Shown here: positions 23,934 to 34,850 of the stretch, in pieces
Numbering within the stretch: position 1 is the stretch's first letter
Layout of the letters: each line of letters opens with the position of its first letter
NCBI GenBank assembly: GCA_001643675.2
Contig: LSRY02000037.1
Location: 864,501-928,500, forward strand
Origin: Monocercomonoides exilis
Taxonomy: Eukaryota > Preaxostyla > Oxymonadida > Polymastigidae
DNA length: 64,000 nt
Reading direction: 5' to 3'
The notes under the pieces: generated by a model
Databases searched by the model: none
What the model was told of the DNA's origin: nothing
What the model saw: the letters and a program-made list of their open reading frames with translations, nothing else
Translations under genes and position numbers: made by a program

Positions 23934-24900
23934 GGGTCAATAATTTATAGGTACCTAAAAAATTAATCGGGACCTAAATTTTCTGGCTCACTGGAGCACT
24001 TTCAGTAAAAAATAAATAATAGAAAATTATTAATATATTATAAGAAGCAATTCCTTAAAATATTTTTTATATTTTTAATTTTTGTGAAAAGATCTGGAAT
24101 TTTTTGTTTTATTTTTCTGATCAAAGACTTGCTCATATTTCAACGAGCTTTTTGTTTTGAGTGTTTTGAGTTATATCATTGTTTATAAACTTGACTTTTT
24201 AATGTTTTTGGTTATTTTATATTATTAAACACTTCGTTTTTTTATCATTTTTTCCATTTCACAAAATTTCAATAAATAGAAGATTTTATTGGAACAAAGG
24301 AGATTTTTTGTTTTGTAAAAAGTTGAAATATGAAAACAATCAATTAACAAAGATTTTCAAAAGGATGAAAATCTTTTATTTTTTATGATCGTGATTTTTT
24401 TACAAAAAAACATGTTTTTATGTATTTTTTACATTTTTTGCTTCAAATCACATTCTTTCATTTCAAAATCTTTGTAACGCACATAGCAATCATTTTTTCA
24501 ACTTCTCTTTAACACGAAAAATCATGATTATTTCAAACTCTGCTATTGTTTCTAATTTTGTCAAAATATCATGAAATGGAAAAAATGATAAAAAAACGAA
24601 GTGTTTAATAATATAAAATAACCAAAAACATTAAAAAGTCAAGTTTATAAACAATGATATAACTCAAAACACTCAAAACAAAAAGCTCGTTGAAATATGA
24701 GCAAGTCTTTGATCAAAAAAATAAAACAAAAAATTCCAGATCTATTTACAGAAATAAAAAAAAATAAAAAATATTTTCTGGAATAGTATATAAAAGTTTA
24801 AAAAAGGTTTCCTATTATTTATTTTTTTCTGAAAGTGCTCCAGTGAGCCAGAAAATTTAGGTCCCGATAAAAAAAAGGGGATATGATAAATTACTGACCC
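23934..24900. mobile_element. Fold-back MITE, copy 2 (967 bp, TA target duplication)
   Basis: Starts GGGTCAA and ends TGACCC with TA on each side (23932-23933, 24901-24902). The sequence matches the 3776-4741 copy along its whole length, with the same ~345-bp inverted arms and central spacer. The arms of this copy match each other better than those of copy 1 (for example 24176-24260 against 24580-24660). Confidence 0.85.
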
Positions 24901-24902
24901 TA

Positions 24903-25828
24903 TTTAGATCCAAGGCGACTTTTTTAAAAAATTTGACATTTTTCATTCATCTGAAAAAAAAATGAAATGAAGACCTTCAAACTTTCATAACAATGTCTTT
25001 GAAAAGAACAAAATAGTATTCCAAAGCTTGTTTTGAAAAATCATACATTATTTCATAATAATTTTGTTTAAAAATTTCTTCTATAATTAATTGCAATAAA
25101 AAAACAACAGAATATTTTTAGAAAATATGATTTGAATAACTTCATGTTTGTGCATAATTCACTTTTCATGGAAAAAATTTGGCCACCTGAGTTATTACAA
25201 AATTCATCTTGAAATTTCAAAATTACCACAGACAATTTCACAATTCATAAAGTGTCATGATGATTCATGCATTTGATACAAAAATATTATTAAAATATTA
25301 CAATTATAATCAGAAACTGATTGAAAAGACTTAAAATTTTATTTTCTTTTTTGTTGGCAAACAACATTGAAGTTGATATTGATCTTTTTTCTTTAACTCT
25401 GAACATTTTTGAATTGAAATGAAAAGTTAGAAAAATCTTTGTTATGAAAGAAAATTAGAAAAACAAAAAAATTTTGAATTAAAAAGTTAAAAATAAAGAC
25501 TTGTGTACAAAGCACTCTTTCTACAAGAATAATCACACAGACAAGATTCTCATTATAAAAAGATTCCAATTTAACCAATTTTTCTATTATCCACTTTCAA
25601 AATTGAAATACACAAAATAAAATAATATTAAAATGAAGAAATACAAAAGAAAGAGGTAACTTAAAAATACACCGACAGCACTCATGAAGAAAAAAGAAGA
25701 AGAAAATTATTATTAATTATTCTGGCATTTTAAAAACCAATTTTTAATGTTTTATTATGTTTAATTCGAAAACGATCCAATAGTTGATAGAAAACGTACA
25801 TGTGTTGATTGTTCATTGCTTAACCTTT
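24903..25828. other. AT-rich spacer, no gene recognised
   Basis: Part of it (about 25060-25250) weakly resembles 13040-13250, suggesting an old shared repeat. The last ~200 bp is the 3' flank of the large receptor gene. Confidence 0.45.
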
Positions 25829-28800
25829 TCAGCCATCGCCATATTGATATATTTCCTCCAGCAGTTTTATTATCTCATTCAAAGAAGGCCTGTCTCTTGG
25901 TTCATCTGCCCACATCTTCTCCATCAGCTCAACCAGATCTTCTCCTTCGATTCCTTCTGTCAGCGGTCGCACTCCATCTCTCATCATCTCTTGTGCTTCC
26001 TCCGCATCACACTCGCTCAATGGCACTTCTCCTGTTGTCATTTCATGCAGAATCAGTCCAAGTGTAAAAACAACTGTTTTTTCCATTTCCTCATCTTCAT
26101 TTCCTTCTTCTGGTGCCTTCCATCGCTTCATTTCTTCCTTCTGCTTTTCATCTTTCAATTCCTCTGTTAAAACAAATATTTCATTTTCGTTCCCTTCCTC
26201 AACAAAGATCGAATATGGGCATAGCTGCCTTGCTATCATTCCCACCCTTTCATCATCAACCGAAATCAAATGCTCAAGCAGTACTGCAACTGCCATAACC
26301 ACTTCCTTCCCATCAATAACATCCATCGCTCTTGTTCCCAATGTGAAATTACCCTGAACTGAATGAATCACTGAGTGCAATGTTTTGATGTTATTTTTCT
26401 CTTTCTCTCGAAATGGCTTCTTCGCTAGTATCACATTGAGTGAATGAGATTGAGGTACCAATGAAACAGAAGCATTCTCGGATAACTGTATTGGAGATTC
26501 CAAATCTGGCAGATCATTTTCATTTAGAATGTCATCGGTTATTAATGGAGGCTCTGGAAGATCTTCTTCATCGTTTTCAATCAACAGAGGTATTTGACTC
26601 GTCATCCCTTCCAGCAATGTGGATGGCATGTCGCTCATCTCAATGCTTCCTCTATTGTTTTCATTTCTTTTCTCAACTTTTCCTATTGTTTGTTCATTTT
26701 CTAACCTCTCTTTTTCAACCCTCTTTTTTGTCTCCGTCAATTTTTTTCGTAGAAGAACAACAACCACAACAAATAAAACAATGAAAAATATAAGGATAAT
26801 TGAAAGAATTATCACAATGATCAGCAAAAATGATTTTTGTTCTTTTCCTCCTTCAACAATTCTTTCATATTCATTTGTTTTGGATTCACTCCTGTTCTTC
26901 AGCACAAATGAATCAGTGACCGATGGAGAATCAGCTTTTCCAAAATTTATGCACACCCTTACTTCTGCTTCACTTGGAACGCCTTCAACTGTCCTGACAG
27001 GAACAGACCCATGTATCTCTTTCTCTGATATGAAACCGCTTGCATCAAACAAATACTTCTCAACCACCTCCTCATCCCCAATCGCTGCAACTGTTTTGAA
27101 TGAGAGGTTGCACGGAAGGAGAACCGACCCTCTGAACACGATATCCACCTTCTCCCCTGACTTTTCAGATGTCACACTCTCCACCCTCGGGATGAAAAAC
27201 GCGGATGCCCTTTCTCTGGCAATCCCTTCCAGTGTGCACCCTTCATCCAATATCCACAACGATGCATTGTCCTTCACTCCATCTCCTCCTTTCAAGCTCA
27301 CAACCTTCAATCTTCCTGAGTCTCCACACAGAATGTTTCTTCGTGCCGACCCATAATTCACTATCGACGGGTTGTTGTTCATGAATTCTCCTTTCTCAAT
27401 CTCCACACTTCCTCCTGTTAATGAAAGTCCTCCATTTTCTGAATTCGTAAGCGTTGAATCCTTCATCAGTCCAGAACAATTATGAAGATCGATCATGGAA
27501 CCATTCCACCTACACAGATTTTCAAATGAATCTTCGTTTATTCCAAAATGCTGCACACCCGCTGCTCCATCAAAAGCACATGAAGACAAGTTAACATCTG
27601 TTAAGTCTGTCAGAGCTGCAATTCTCCCCTTTTCTGAGGATGAGATGCATTTTTGGCTGGTGCAGTTCTCCAACTCCACCAGCAAAGACGAAGATGAAGA
27701 AGATGAAGAAGAAGCAAAACAGCACGGACCAAGCGAATTTCTGGTAATGTTTTGATACGATGACTGCTTCAGCCGGAATGTCGAAGCGTTTGACGCCACA
27801 CTCACTGCACATCCTTCTCCAAGCATCGCGCTGCAAATGGCCAAGAAATTCATCTCAACATTTGCATCTTCGCATTCAGCAGAAACCAATGATTCCTTTG
27901 AAACGCGTGTATCGTCAAGTTCCACGTGGCTGCACTGGATGTATGAATGGCCTCCTGAACCGTCTGAGCAAAACACAATCAAGCTTGCTTTGCTCTCTGC
28001 ATTCTTGACTTGAACCTTCTGCAGATGAGAGTCTTTGCAGTTGTGAAGGACAAGGACGGATTGTTCAAGTGTGCAACTGGAAATGAGCACCTGCTGCATT
28101 GAGAGGTCTGCCAGATTGCGGAAGTCCAACAACACACCAGAATTCACATCAGAAATGTTCAAGTCCACTAATGAGAAATACAGACCTGTGCTTGATTCCA
28201 CGCATGAAGAGCCGAGACGAAGACAATCAAAAGTGCATCCGTCAATCGATAACCTGCCATTCTCCACGAGAATGATGGAGCAGTTCAATTTGTATTCAGA
28301 GTTTTCACTCGAATCTACTTGACTAAATGCTGTATTTGAAATAGACAAGTTGCCATCAGTCAGCGATAACAAGCTGGAATGAGAAGAAGAAAACGCGCTT
28401 CCGAACATGAACTTCAAAAATTCGATTTTCACTCTCGATGAGCACGAAAAGAGATTGCTCCTCTTGCTTCCGATGCTGCTGTTCAGCACAATATTCCCTC
28501 TTTCCCCTTCTGCAGACAGCGACTTGATCCAAACATCGCAAGCGCTTGCTTCCCCTGACACCACAGCGCTTTTGCCAATCAGCAAATTGCTGAAAACTGA
28601 AGGAATGATGTGGTGCAGCGCAACATTCAGCGAAATGCACGGTTCGCTCATTGTACCACACTGGCGCGTGTCAGAGGCATTGTCAGCCGAAGAAGATGCA
28701 AATATCGTTTCGCTCTGATACACAACCACAAGCAGCAACAGATCTTGCTCGTCTGCATAGTCAGGAGCTGTGCATCCCCACATGGCAAGCTCCCGAACAA

Positions 28801-31800
28801 ACGGAGGTCTGAAGTCGAGCTGGAACAGCTCCGCCCCGATTTGAGCTTCAACATTCGCGCATTTCACATACACGTCTCTTCCCCTAAAAGCTTTGTTTTC
28901 CATGAACGTCGTGTTTTCCAACAGGAAAGGAAGCAGCCCATCGCTTGCAATTGATGAGCAATCCAGGAACATCGCACCTCCTCTGCCAGTCGCTGAGCAG
29001 AAGCATCCAGAGATCGAACAAAAGTTGCAGTGGAACAACGAGCCTTCGCTCAATTTCATGGCAATGCATCCGCCATTCTCACTCAGGCTGCTTCCGCTGC
29101 TCTTGATCGACGTGTTTCGGACAAGCACGCGGGAAGGCTCGCTTCCACAGCAGCTGATGATCGACGGCTCAGAAGGAGCACTTTGGCGAAGCGAGAAAAG
29201 CGTGCAGCATTTCAGCTCAACCGTTGGACTGTCGCCTTCATTCAATATCTGTGGCTCGCCTCGCAATTTGCCCTGCGCCAGCTCTGCCACAATGCTTTTG
29301 CCCATCAGTTCCATGTTGCTCATCGAGACATTCGTCAAGTCAATGCTGCTCTCATGCGATGCCATCAGAATGTGATTTTTGCACTTGATGGATTGGAACG
29401 AGCAGAATGACATTTCGCATGTTCCAGTCAGGCAGGCAACAACACAATAAGGAATGGCTGCCTCAGAAGAGCTGGTGAAGGAGCAGCTTTGAGCTGCAAA
29501 AGCGCTGCCAGCTGTGCTTATCAGCTTCGTCTGCTTCCATTCAGATCCATCCCCGAAGCAGATCTCAATGTTAATGAGAGTGCATGTGCCGGTGTTTGCC
29601 AGCACAGAATCGCGTTCTTCTTCCTTTCCTGCCTGAGGTGAAATGGCTGCTCCAAAAGTCAGGGCAGGACGAGACTTGGCGTCAACTGAAGTCACAGTGA
29701 CGTTTGAAAAGTCGACCTCGCTGTTCACCCGTGCTTCATCGATAACGAGGAAAATGCTCATGTTTGGCTGCTCTGGCTCATCCAACGCACGAAAGTGCTT
29801 CTGCCCATACTCCATTGTTGCGCATGGCTCTTCTGCACTCCCACACCGCAGAACATCCCACCCGCTGTTCTTGCTGAGATGGATTTCTTGAGAAGCATAT
29901 CCAATCAGAAATCGGCAAAGATCGAAGTTTGTCTTCGTGCTGTCGTTTCCCACAAACAGATTTTTATCTCCCGCTGTCTCGCTGACTTCAAATGCCAATG
30001 TCTGTTTTGTGATGGAAGCATTCAGGTCTGACGAGAGAAAGAACATGTTTTTCCCGTGTTTTGCAGAGCACTGATCGAAAGCCATCTGCTGGAAGGAGAA
30101 TGCATTGGAAGCCGAGCAGTCGAAATAGACCCCTCCTCCTTTCCCACCTGTTTCACACTCTGCGCAGCATTTCGTGAATGTGGCATTTTCCATCGTAAAT
30201 TGTCCTTGAGCCTCAACAACAACTTTCATTGCGCCTCCCTCTATGCTCTCAGCGCCTTTGGCATTCGTGACATTCCAGTGCAAGCACTCAACATGGCTTG
30301 AAATTGAGGATGCAATTAACACAGCCCTGTTTGCATCGCCGTTGGTGATCCCTTCAAAAGAGCATTGCGAAAGAGAGATAACCTCGTCACTCGTCGCACC
30401 ATCATTCAATAGTTTGGATGTTGACGATGGAATCACACAGATGAGAGGTTGATCGCCAATGTCTGCGTTTTTCACTTTCAGCGAGATAACTGTCGGAGCA
30501 GCAGCACCATTCTCGCTCACTGCAATAGGTGCCTGGCAGAGGCAGCCTGAATCAATCTGGCAGTCGTTGATATTGAGTGTCCCTCCGCAGATCTGAAACA
30601 GCCAGTAACTTATTTGGTTCAGCTCTCCCACCTGCATTTCGAGCGCGCATTTTGCCAGCGACAGGTTGCTCTCAGAATTCAAGGATATTAACGTTTCTAT
30701 CTCAGCATCTAACGAAGAAGGAAGCAAAAAGTGGATCAATTCGACGGACACATCCCCTGTTGAAGCCATCACTTTTCTTGTTGAGGCCTGCAGCGACTTG
30801 ATGCAAGTGATTTCTGCTTTTGAAGTATTTGATGATTTCAAATCCAAATTGTGCAACATCATTTCGTTTTCAATTGTTGCTGAGGCAAGAACAGCTACTG
30901 TCTTTGCGTTTTCTTCATCCAACCTCTCCACACAGTAATTGAGCGAGTGGCACGGATAATCCGAGAATCCACACACAACAGTATCAGCTCCATCCTCGCT
31001 TCCCACATGGACTGTGCTCCCAACTTCCTCCAGAAACAGAATCAACGGAATCGCGTGCTCGTGATCATTTCCATGGAACCCACATAAATCATCAAAGGAG
31101 CTATGCCCAAGTGCATAAACAAAAGGAAGCGTCTCGTTCGTGATCGATTCCTTCAGGTCTGGAGATTGAACAAATAAATCGTTTCCATGCTTCGCTTTAT
31201 TCGGCTTTTCTGATGAAAAAGAAGGTGTCTCGATTGTTAATGAAGCATCTGAATGCCCAAGTTCCAGAAAGATTCCTCCTCCATATCCCTCCTGCGAATC
31301 GAAAGGCGCCTCGCATTCTTCGAACGAACATGAAGAAATTGTTGTTGAGAATGTATTTGGCAGTGAGAGGAACAGCGCCCCGCCTCCATTTCCATCTCCA
31401 GAAACAACACAATGCTCAAAAGTGCATCCACTTATTGAAGCATCGCAGCCATCCTCAAATCCTTCGCTCCGCACTGCATTCAGGCATCCGCCATTCTGCT
31501 CGCTCTCAATATCCCAAAAAGAAGTATTGGAAAGAGAGACAGATTTGCAATCCGACAAAGCAATTGCACAGCCTTGCGAAAATGAAAACCCAGAGACATT
31601 CACAAATTCCATCGTCAATGAACCTTCATCAACACGAATCAGGGATTTTGTTAAGGGCTGAGTCGATTGGGTACTTTTCGTGAAACTGCACAGCTCCAAC
31701 TGAACTGAGCCTGAGGAGCCGACCGCAATTGCAGATCGATTGAACACGCAAACAAAGGAAATCCTCTTTGCATTCAGCGAACCATTGCCGATCGAGATTA

Positions 31801-33742
31801 AGCAGCCATTTGACGAGGCTTCGTGACACTTTATTACCGATGAGTTGCTCTCTGTTCCGACAAAAACGATATTTCTCCAGTCAATGTCAATCATGTCTTC
31901 TTTGAATTCTTCACTTGATATCAAAACATTCTGCCCCAAATATGAATTCCATCTTGTCACTCCATATTCCACTGTTTGACATTCTGATCCTGTTCTTCCA
32001 CAAGTGTCCACATTTCTACCAGAATTACTGATATGTATTTCTGGCTGAGGAGCTGGCAGATATGAGTCATATGCCACACCTTTATCTCCGCATTTCTCTG
32101 CAAATACACTGCATTGCACAACTTTTCTTGGAGCTGTTGAAAGTGTAAAACTTCGCAATATCTGAACTGTGTTGTCTGTCAAGCTAAATCCCTTTCCTAT
32201 ATAAATATCTGCTGCATGTGTCGATTTCTGCACTGTATTGTTTTCAAACAAGCAAAATTGGATTTTGACGTTCTTATTGTTATCATTATCGGAAACATCA
32301 AATCCTCCTGCACCACGTTTGGAATTTCCATTTAATAAGAAACAATTTGATATCACAAAATCGACTTTATGAAACTGTAGATATACCGTTCCAGCAAAAC
32401 ATTTAAATGCTTTACTGCATTTGAATACAGTGTTGTAAATTGATCCGCTTCCTCCAATAAACCATGCAACGCTTCCCCCATAAGCTGCTGAAGAATTTTC
32501 AAAAGAACAGCCAATAACAATAGAAAATTTATTTGTAATATGAGTAAATGCTCCTCCGATAGGAAAATTTCCCGTTCCTCTGCAACAATTAAACAATGAA
32601 TTTTCAATGCTGCAGTCACTTCCATTGCTAAAAATTGCTCCCCCATAGCCATAATAACCATCAAATGTATCGGTGCATTCGGAAAATGTGCATTTGTCAA
32701 CAGTGAGCTTGGCACTTTCGCTTACTGCAATTGCACCACCATGAACAGCGCTGCATTCGGTGAAGTTGCAATCTTCGAATTTGATTTCTCCTTCTGAAAA
32801 CGATTGTGCTTCATTTGTGAAGTTCTGATGGGAAATGGTGTTTTTCGAACGAATGAAAGAAGTGTTTGATGAGCCAAAACCACATCCACGAGAGCCAGAA
32901 ATGAGAACTCCATAAAATGGACAAACGCAATCAGCGACCATGCAGCCTTCCATTTTGCTTTCCTGTAAAGAATGCTTTTGTGGAAAGTTTTTGTTGTTGC
33001 TCTGAACAGAAATGTTGCGGAAGCTGCAAAAAGAAGCTGAGGCAAATGACAAATCGACATCTCCAATGAACGGATTCGCAATTGAGGCACAAAACGAAGA
33101 AAAGGTGCAACACAAAACATGAACACTGCCTGTCAAAGGTTGTGCGCAGGAGCTTGCTGAGACAAGAGATGGCCATGCCTGCTTCGGAAAAGTTCTTTGG
33201 AATGAAATATTCGTCATTCTTATCGTTCCTCCAGCACAGTCAAAAGGAGATAAATCCGTCTCTGTCACCACATTTATGATACAATCGCTTACAGATAATG
33301 TGGATAATTCATTTCTCACAGAAATGGAAGATGTGCATCTTTGGTCAATTTTTATTTGCTCAACTGCCAATGATGCGTTCAGAACCTTCATCCTACTGCA
33401 AATCCAGCTCCACTCATTCTTGCTATCATTAAGTGCGAAAGCAACAGAGTCATGATCAAACCCCCTCTCTGTATCCACCAGCAATCGTTTTGAGCTTTTT
33501 TCTGTATTTGTCAACCAGCCAGATGAATCAAACTCCTGCAGCTCATTAGACTTCACCACAGTGATTGCATTCACTCTGTGCAAAAAGAGTGCATTTTTAC
33601 TTGCCTCATAAGTTTCTCCTAACATTCCAATGCTATAATCTTGAAAATCAGCTTTTTTGAATGCATCTGCTTTCAAACTAGTATCTCCTGTGCATAGCAA
33701 AGCAGAAATAATTATGGAGACACTTATACTCGCCAAAAGCAT
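25829..33742 (-). CDS. Giant Pmp-like beta-helix receptor with transmembrane helix and C-terminal pseudokinase
   Basis: An intronless frame of 2,637 residues, stop TGA. I start at the ATG at 33742 because a signal peptide follows at once (MLLASISVSIIISALL, cleavage near residue 20). The earlier open frame begins only with TTG. The ectodomain (to about residue 2290) is built of Pmp-type repeats (GGAI, GGGALF, F..C) expected to form a right-handed beta-helix. It is divided into modules by four copies of a 'CG....PC.t.ey' motif near residues 580, 930, 1300 and 1700. One transmembrane helix (about 2300-2325) precedes a charged cytoplasmic stretch and a kinase-like C-lobe (about 2470-2630). That lobe has RWKAPE, a GLILHEMTTGEVP helix and DEPRDRPSLNEI. 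I see no glycine loop, VAIK Lys, HRD or DFG, so it is probably a pseudokinase. Ligand and partners are unknown. Confidence 0.85.
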   Translation of the reverse strand: MLLASISVSIIISALLCTGDTSLKADAFKKADFQDYSIGMLGETYEASKNALFLHRVNAITVVKSNELQEFDSSGWLTNTEKSSKRLLVDTERGFDHDSVAFALNDSKNEWSWICSRMKVLNASLAVEQIKIDQRCTSSISVRNELSTLSVSDCIINVVTETDLSPFDCAGGTIRMTNISFQRTFPKQAWPSLVSASSCAQPLTGSVHVLCCTFSSFCASIANPFIGDVDLSFASASFCSFRNISVQSNNKNFPQKHSLQESKMEGCMVADCVCPFYGVLISGSRGCGFGSSNTSFIRSKNTISHQNFTNEAQSFSEGEIKFEDCNFTECSAVHGGAIAVSESAKLTVDKCTFSECTDTFDGYYGYGGAIFSNGSDCSIENSLFNCCRGTGNFPIGGAFTHITNKFSIVIGCSFENSSAAYGGSVAWFIGGSGSIYNTVFKCSKAFKCFAGTVYLQFHKVDFVISNCFLLNGNSKRGAGGFDVSDNDNNKNVKIQFCLFENNTVQKSTHAADIYIGKGFSLTDNTVQILRSFTLSTAPRKVVQCSVFAEKCGDKGVAYDSYLPAPQPEIHISNSGRNVDTCGRTGSECQTVEYGVTRWNSYLGQNVLISSEEFKEDMIDIDWRNIVFVGTESNSSVIKCHEASSNGCLISIGNGSLNAKRISFVCVFNRSAIAVGSSGSVQLELCSFTKSTQSTQPLTKSLIRVDEGSLTMEFVNVSGFSFSQGCAIALSDCKSVSLSNTSFWDIESEQNGGCLNAVRSEGFEDGCDASISGCTFEHCVVSGDGNGGGALFLSLPNTFSTTISSCSFEECEAPFDSQEGYGGGIFLELGHSDASLTIETPSFSSEKPNKAKHGNDLFVQSPDLKESITNETLPFVYALGHSSFDDLCGFHGNDHEHAIPLILFLEEVGSTVHVGSEDGADTVVCGFSDYPCHSLNYCVERLDEENAKTVAVLASATIENEMMLHNLDLKSSNTSKAEITCIKSLQASTRKVMASTGDVSVELIHFLLPSSLDAEIETLISLNSESNLSLAKCALEMQVGELNQISYWLFQICGGTLNINDCQIDSGCLCQAPIAVSENGAAAPTVISLKVKNADIGDQPLICVIPSSTSKLLNDGATSDEVISLSQCSFEGITNGDANRAVLIASSISSHVECLHWNVTNAKGAESIEGGAMKVVVEAQGQFTMENATFTKCCAECETGGKGGGVYFDCSASNAFSFQQMAFDQCSAKHGKNMFFLSSDLNASITKQTLAFEVSETAGDKNLFVGNDSTKTNFDLCRFLIGYASQEIHLSKNSGWDVLRCGSAEEPCATMEYGQKHFRALDEPEQPNMSIFLVIDEARVNSEVDFSNVTVTSVDAKSRPALTFGAAISPQAGKEEERDSVLANTGTCTLINIEICFGDGSEWKQTKLISTAGSAFAAQSCSFTSSSEAAIPYCVVACLTGTCEMSFCSFQSIKCKNHILMASHESSIDLTNVSMSNMELMGKSIVAELAQGKLRGEPQILNEGDSPTVELKCCTLFSLRQSAPSEPSIISCCGSEPSRVLVRNTSIKSSGSSLSENGGCIAMKLSEGSLFHCNFCSISGCFCSATGRGGAMFLDCSSIASDGLLPFLLENTTFMENKAFRGRDVYVKCANVEAQIGAELFQLDFRPPFVRELAMWGCTAPDYADEQDLLLLVVVYQSETIFASSSADNASDTRQCGTMSEPCISLNVALHHIIPSVFSNLLIGKSAVVSGEASACDVWIKSLSAEGERGNIVLNSSIGSKRSNLFSCSSRVKIEFLKFMFGSAFSSSHSSLLSLTDGNLSISNTAFSQVDSSENSEYKLNCSIILVENGRLSIDGCTFDCLRLGSSCVESSTGLYFSLVDLNISDVNSGVLLDFRNLADLSMQQVLISSCTLEQSVLVLHNCKDSHLQKVQVKNAESKASLIVFCSDGSGGHSYIQCSHVELDDTRVSKESLVSAECEDANVEMNFLAICSAMLGEGCAVSVASNASTFRLKQSSYQNITRNSLGPCCFASSSSSSSSSLLVELENCTSQKCISSSEKGRIAALTDLTDVNLSSCAFDGAAGVQHFGINEDSFENLCRWNGSMIDLHNCSGLMKDSTLTNSENGGLSLTGGSVEIEKGEFMNNNPSIVNYGSARRNILCGDSGRLKVVSLKGGDGVKDNASLWILDEGCTLEGIARERASAFFIPRVESVTSEKSGEKVDIVFRGSVLLPCNLSFKTVAAIGDEEVVEKYLFDASGFISEKEIHGSVPVRTVEGVPSEAEVRVCINFGKADSPSVTDSFVLKNRSESKTNEYERIVEGGKEQKSFLLIIVIILSIILIFFIVLFVVVVVLLRKKLTETKKRVEKERLENEQTIGKVEKRNENNRGSIEMSDMPSTLLEGMTSQIPLLIENDEEDLPEPPLITDDILNENDLPDLESPIQLSENASVSLVPQSHSLNVILAKKPFREKEKNNIKTLHSVIHSVQGNFTLGTRAMDVIDGKEVVMAVAVLLEHLISVDDERVGMIARQLCPYSIFVEEGNENEIFVLTEELKDEKQKEEMKRWKAPEEGNEDEEMEKTVVFTLGLILHEMTTGEVPLSECDAEEAQEMMRDGVRPLTEGIEGEDLVELMEKMWADEPRDRPSLNEIIKLLEEIYQYGDG

Positions 33743-33899
33743 TGGTCTTGCTCTTCCTCCGAAACACAAAACAGTATTGATATTTCAGTTAAAATTTATT
33801 ATGAGAATTGATCAATATAATCTGATGTGTGTTATTTTTTCTCGCAGAAAAACAGAGTTGTTTCGTTTTTTAATTCAAAACTATGTGTATATATGTTTG

Positions 33900-33940
33900 T
33901 TTATTTTATTTTATTTTATTTTATTTTATTTTATTTTTTT
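33900..33940. repeat. (TTTTA)n microsatellite
   Basis: About eight tandem TTTTA units upstream of the large receptor gene. Confidence 0.9.
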
Positions 33941-34550
33941 CACTTCTTTCATAAAATTCAATCCCACTTCAACCACTTAATGAAATTCCTCATCCCGTTC
34001 AAAGCAGTTCAACAAAAACTCCCAAGCAGATTTGCAAGGAAGAAGAGTCAGGCTGTGATGCGGTTGACGTTGATCGATGATATTTTTGATCTTGTGAAAA
34101 TGCAATGCTTTATCAACACACAATTTAAAAGGGAATAATATTTATTTTTTCAGTTTATCGATAAAAAAAGAAAGAAAGAAAAATTATCGAACTTTGAAAT
34201 GACTGACACACTTAATGCCATTAATGCCACTTCCACTTCTGTTTTGCTTTTCATTTCTGTTTTTCTCTAAAGAAGCAAAAATTATTCTTTTTTTCGAATG
34301 ATTGGAGTGAATTTATCAATGTCAATGCATATTTTTTGCAAATTCGAAAGAAGAAGAGGCAATTGAAGTAATTGCAATATCAGCATAAGAAGAAGAGAAG
34401 GAAGAAGAAGAAGATAATGATGATTATGATATAGGAGGTGTTCGTTATGCTGTTATAGCTGCTAAAGAAGAAGAAGACGATGAAGGAAATGAAGATGATG
34501 AAGAAGAAGAATTTTGTATTTGAAATGTAACTCTTTTGTTGGAAGGGAAT
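33941..34550. other. Spacer grading into GAA-rich DNA
   Basis: Lies between the 5' side of the receptor gene and the 3' side of the minus-strand multi-exon locus. No gene recognised. The open frames are low-complexity (poly-Phe or poly-Leu on the minus strand). Confidence 0.45.
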
Positions 34551-34652
34551 AGAAGAGAAGAAGAAGAAGAAGAAGAAGGAGAAGAAGAAGAAAAAGAAGA
34601 AGAAGAAAAAGAAGAAGAAGAAGAAGAAGAAGAAGAAAAAGAAAAAGAAAAA

Positions 34653-34684
<32 letters not shown>

Positions 34685-34793
34685 TAGTGATGACGATGAA
34701 GATAAAAAATATTAAGATGAAGATAAAGAAGAGAAAGAAAGGAAGGAAGAGAAGGAAGAAGAAGAGGAAGAAGAAGAGGAGGAGGAGGAAGAG

Positions 34794-34825
<32 letters not shown>

Positions 34826-34850
34826 AGAAGAAGAAGAAGAAGAAGAAATG
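34551..34850. repeat. (GAA)n-rich trinucleotide repeat, about 300 bp, imperfect
   Basis: Purine-rich plus strand made mostly of GAA, GAG and AAA units. It sits where the minus-strand locus ends (after ...SSSVRGA), so it could be read as a poly-Leu or poly-Phe tail or lie in the 3' UTR. A (CTT)n/(CCT)n tract lies at the other end of the same locus. Confidence 0.9.
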
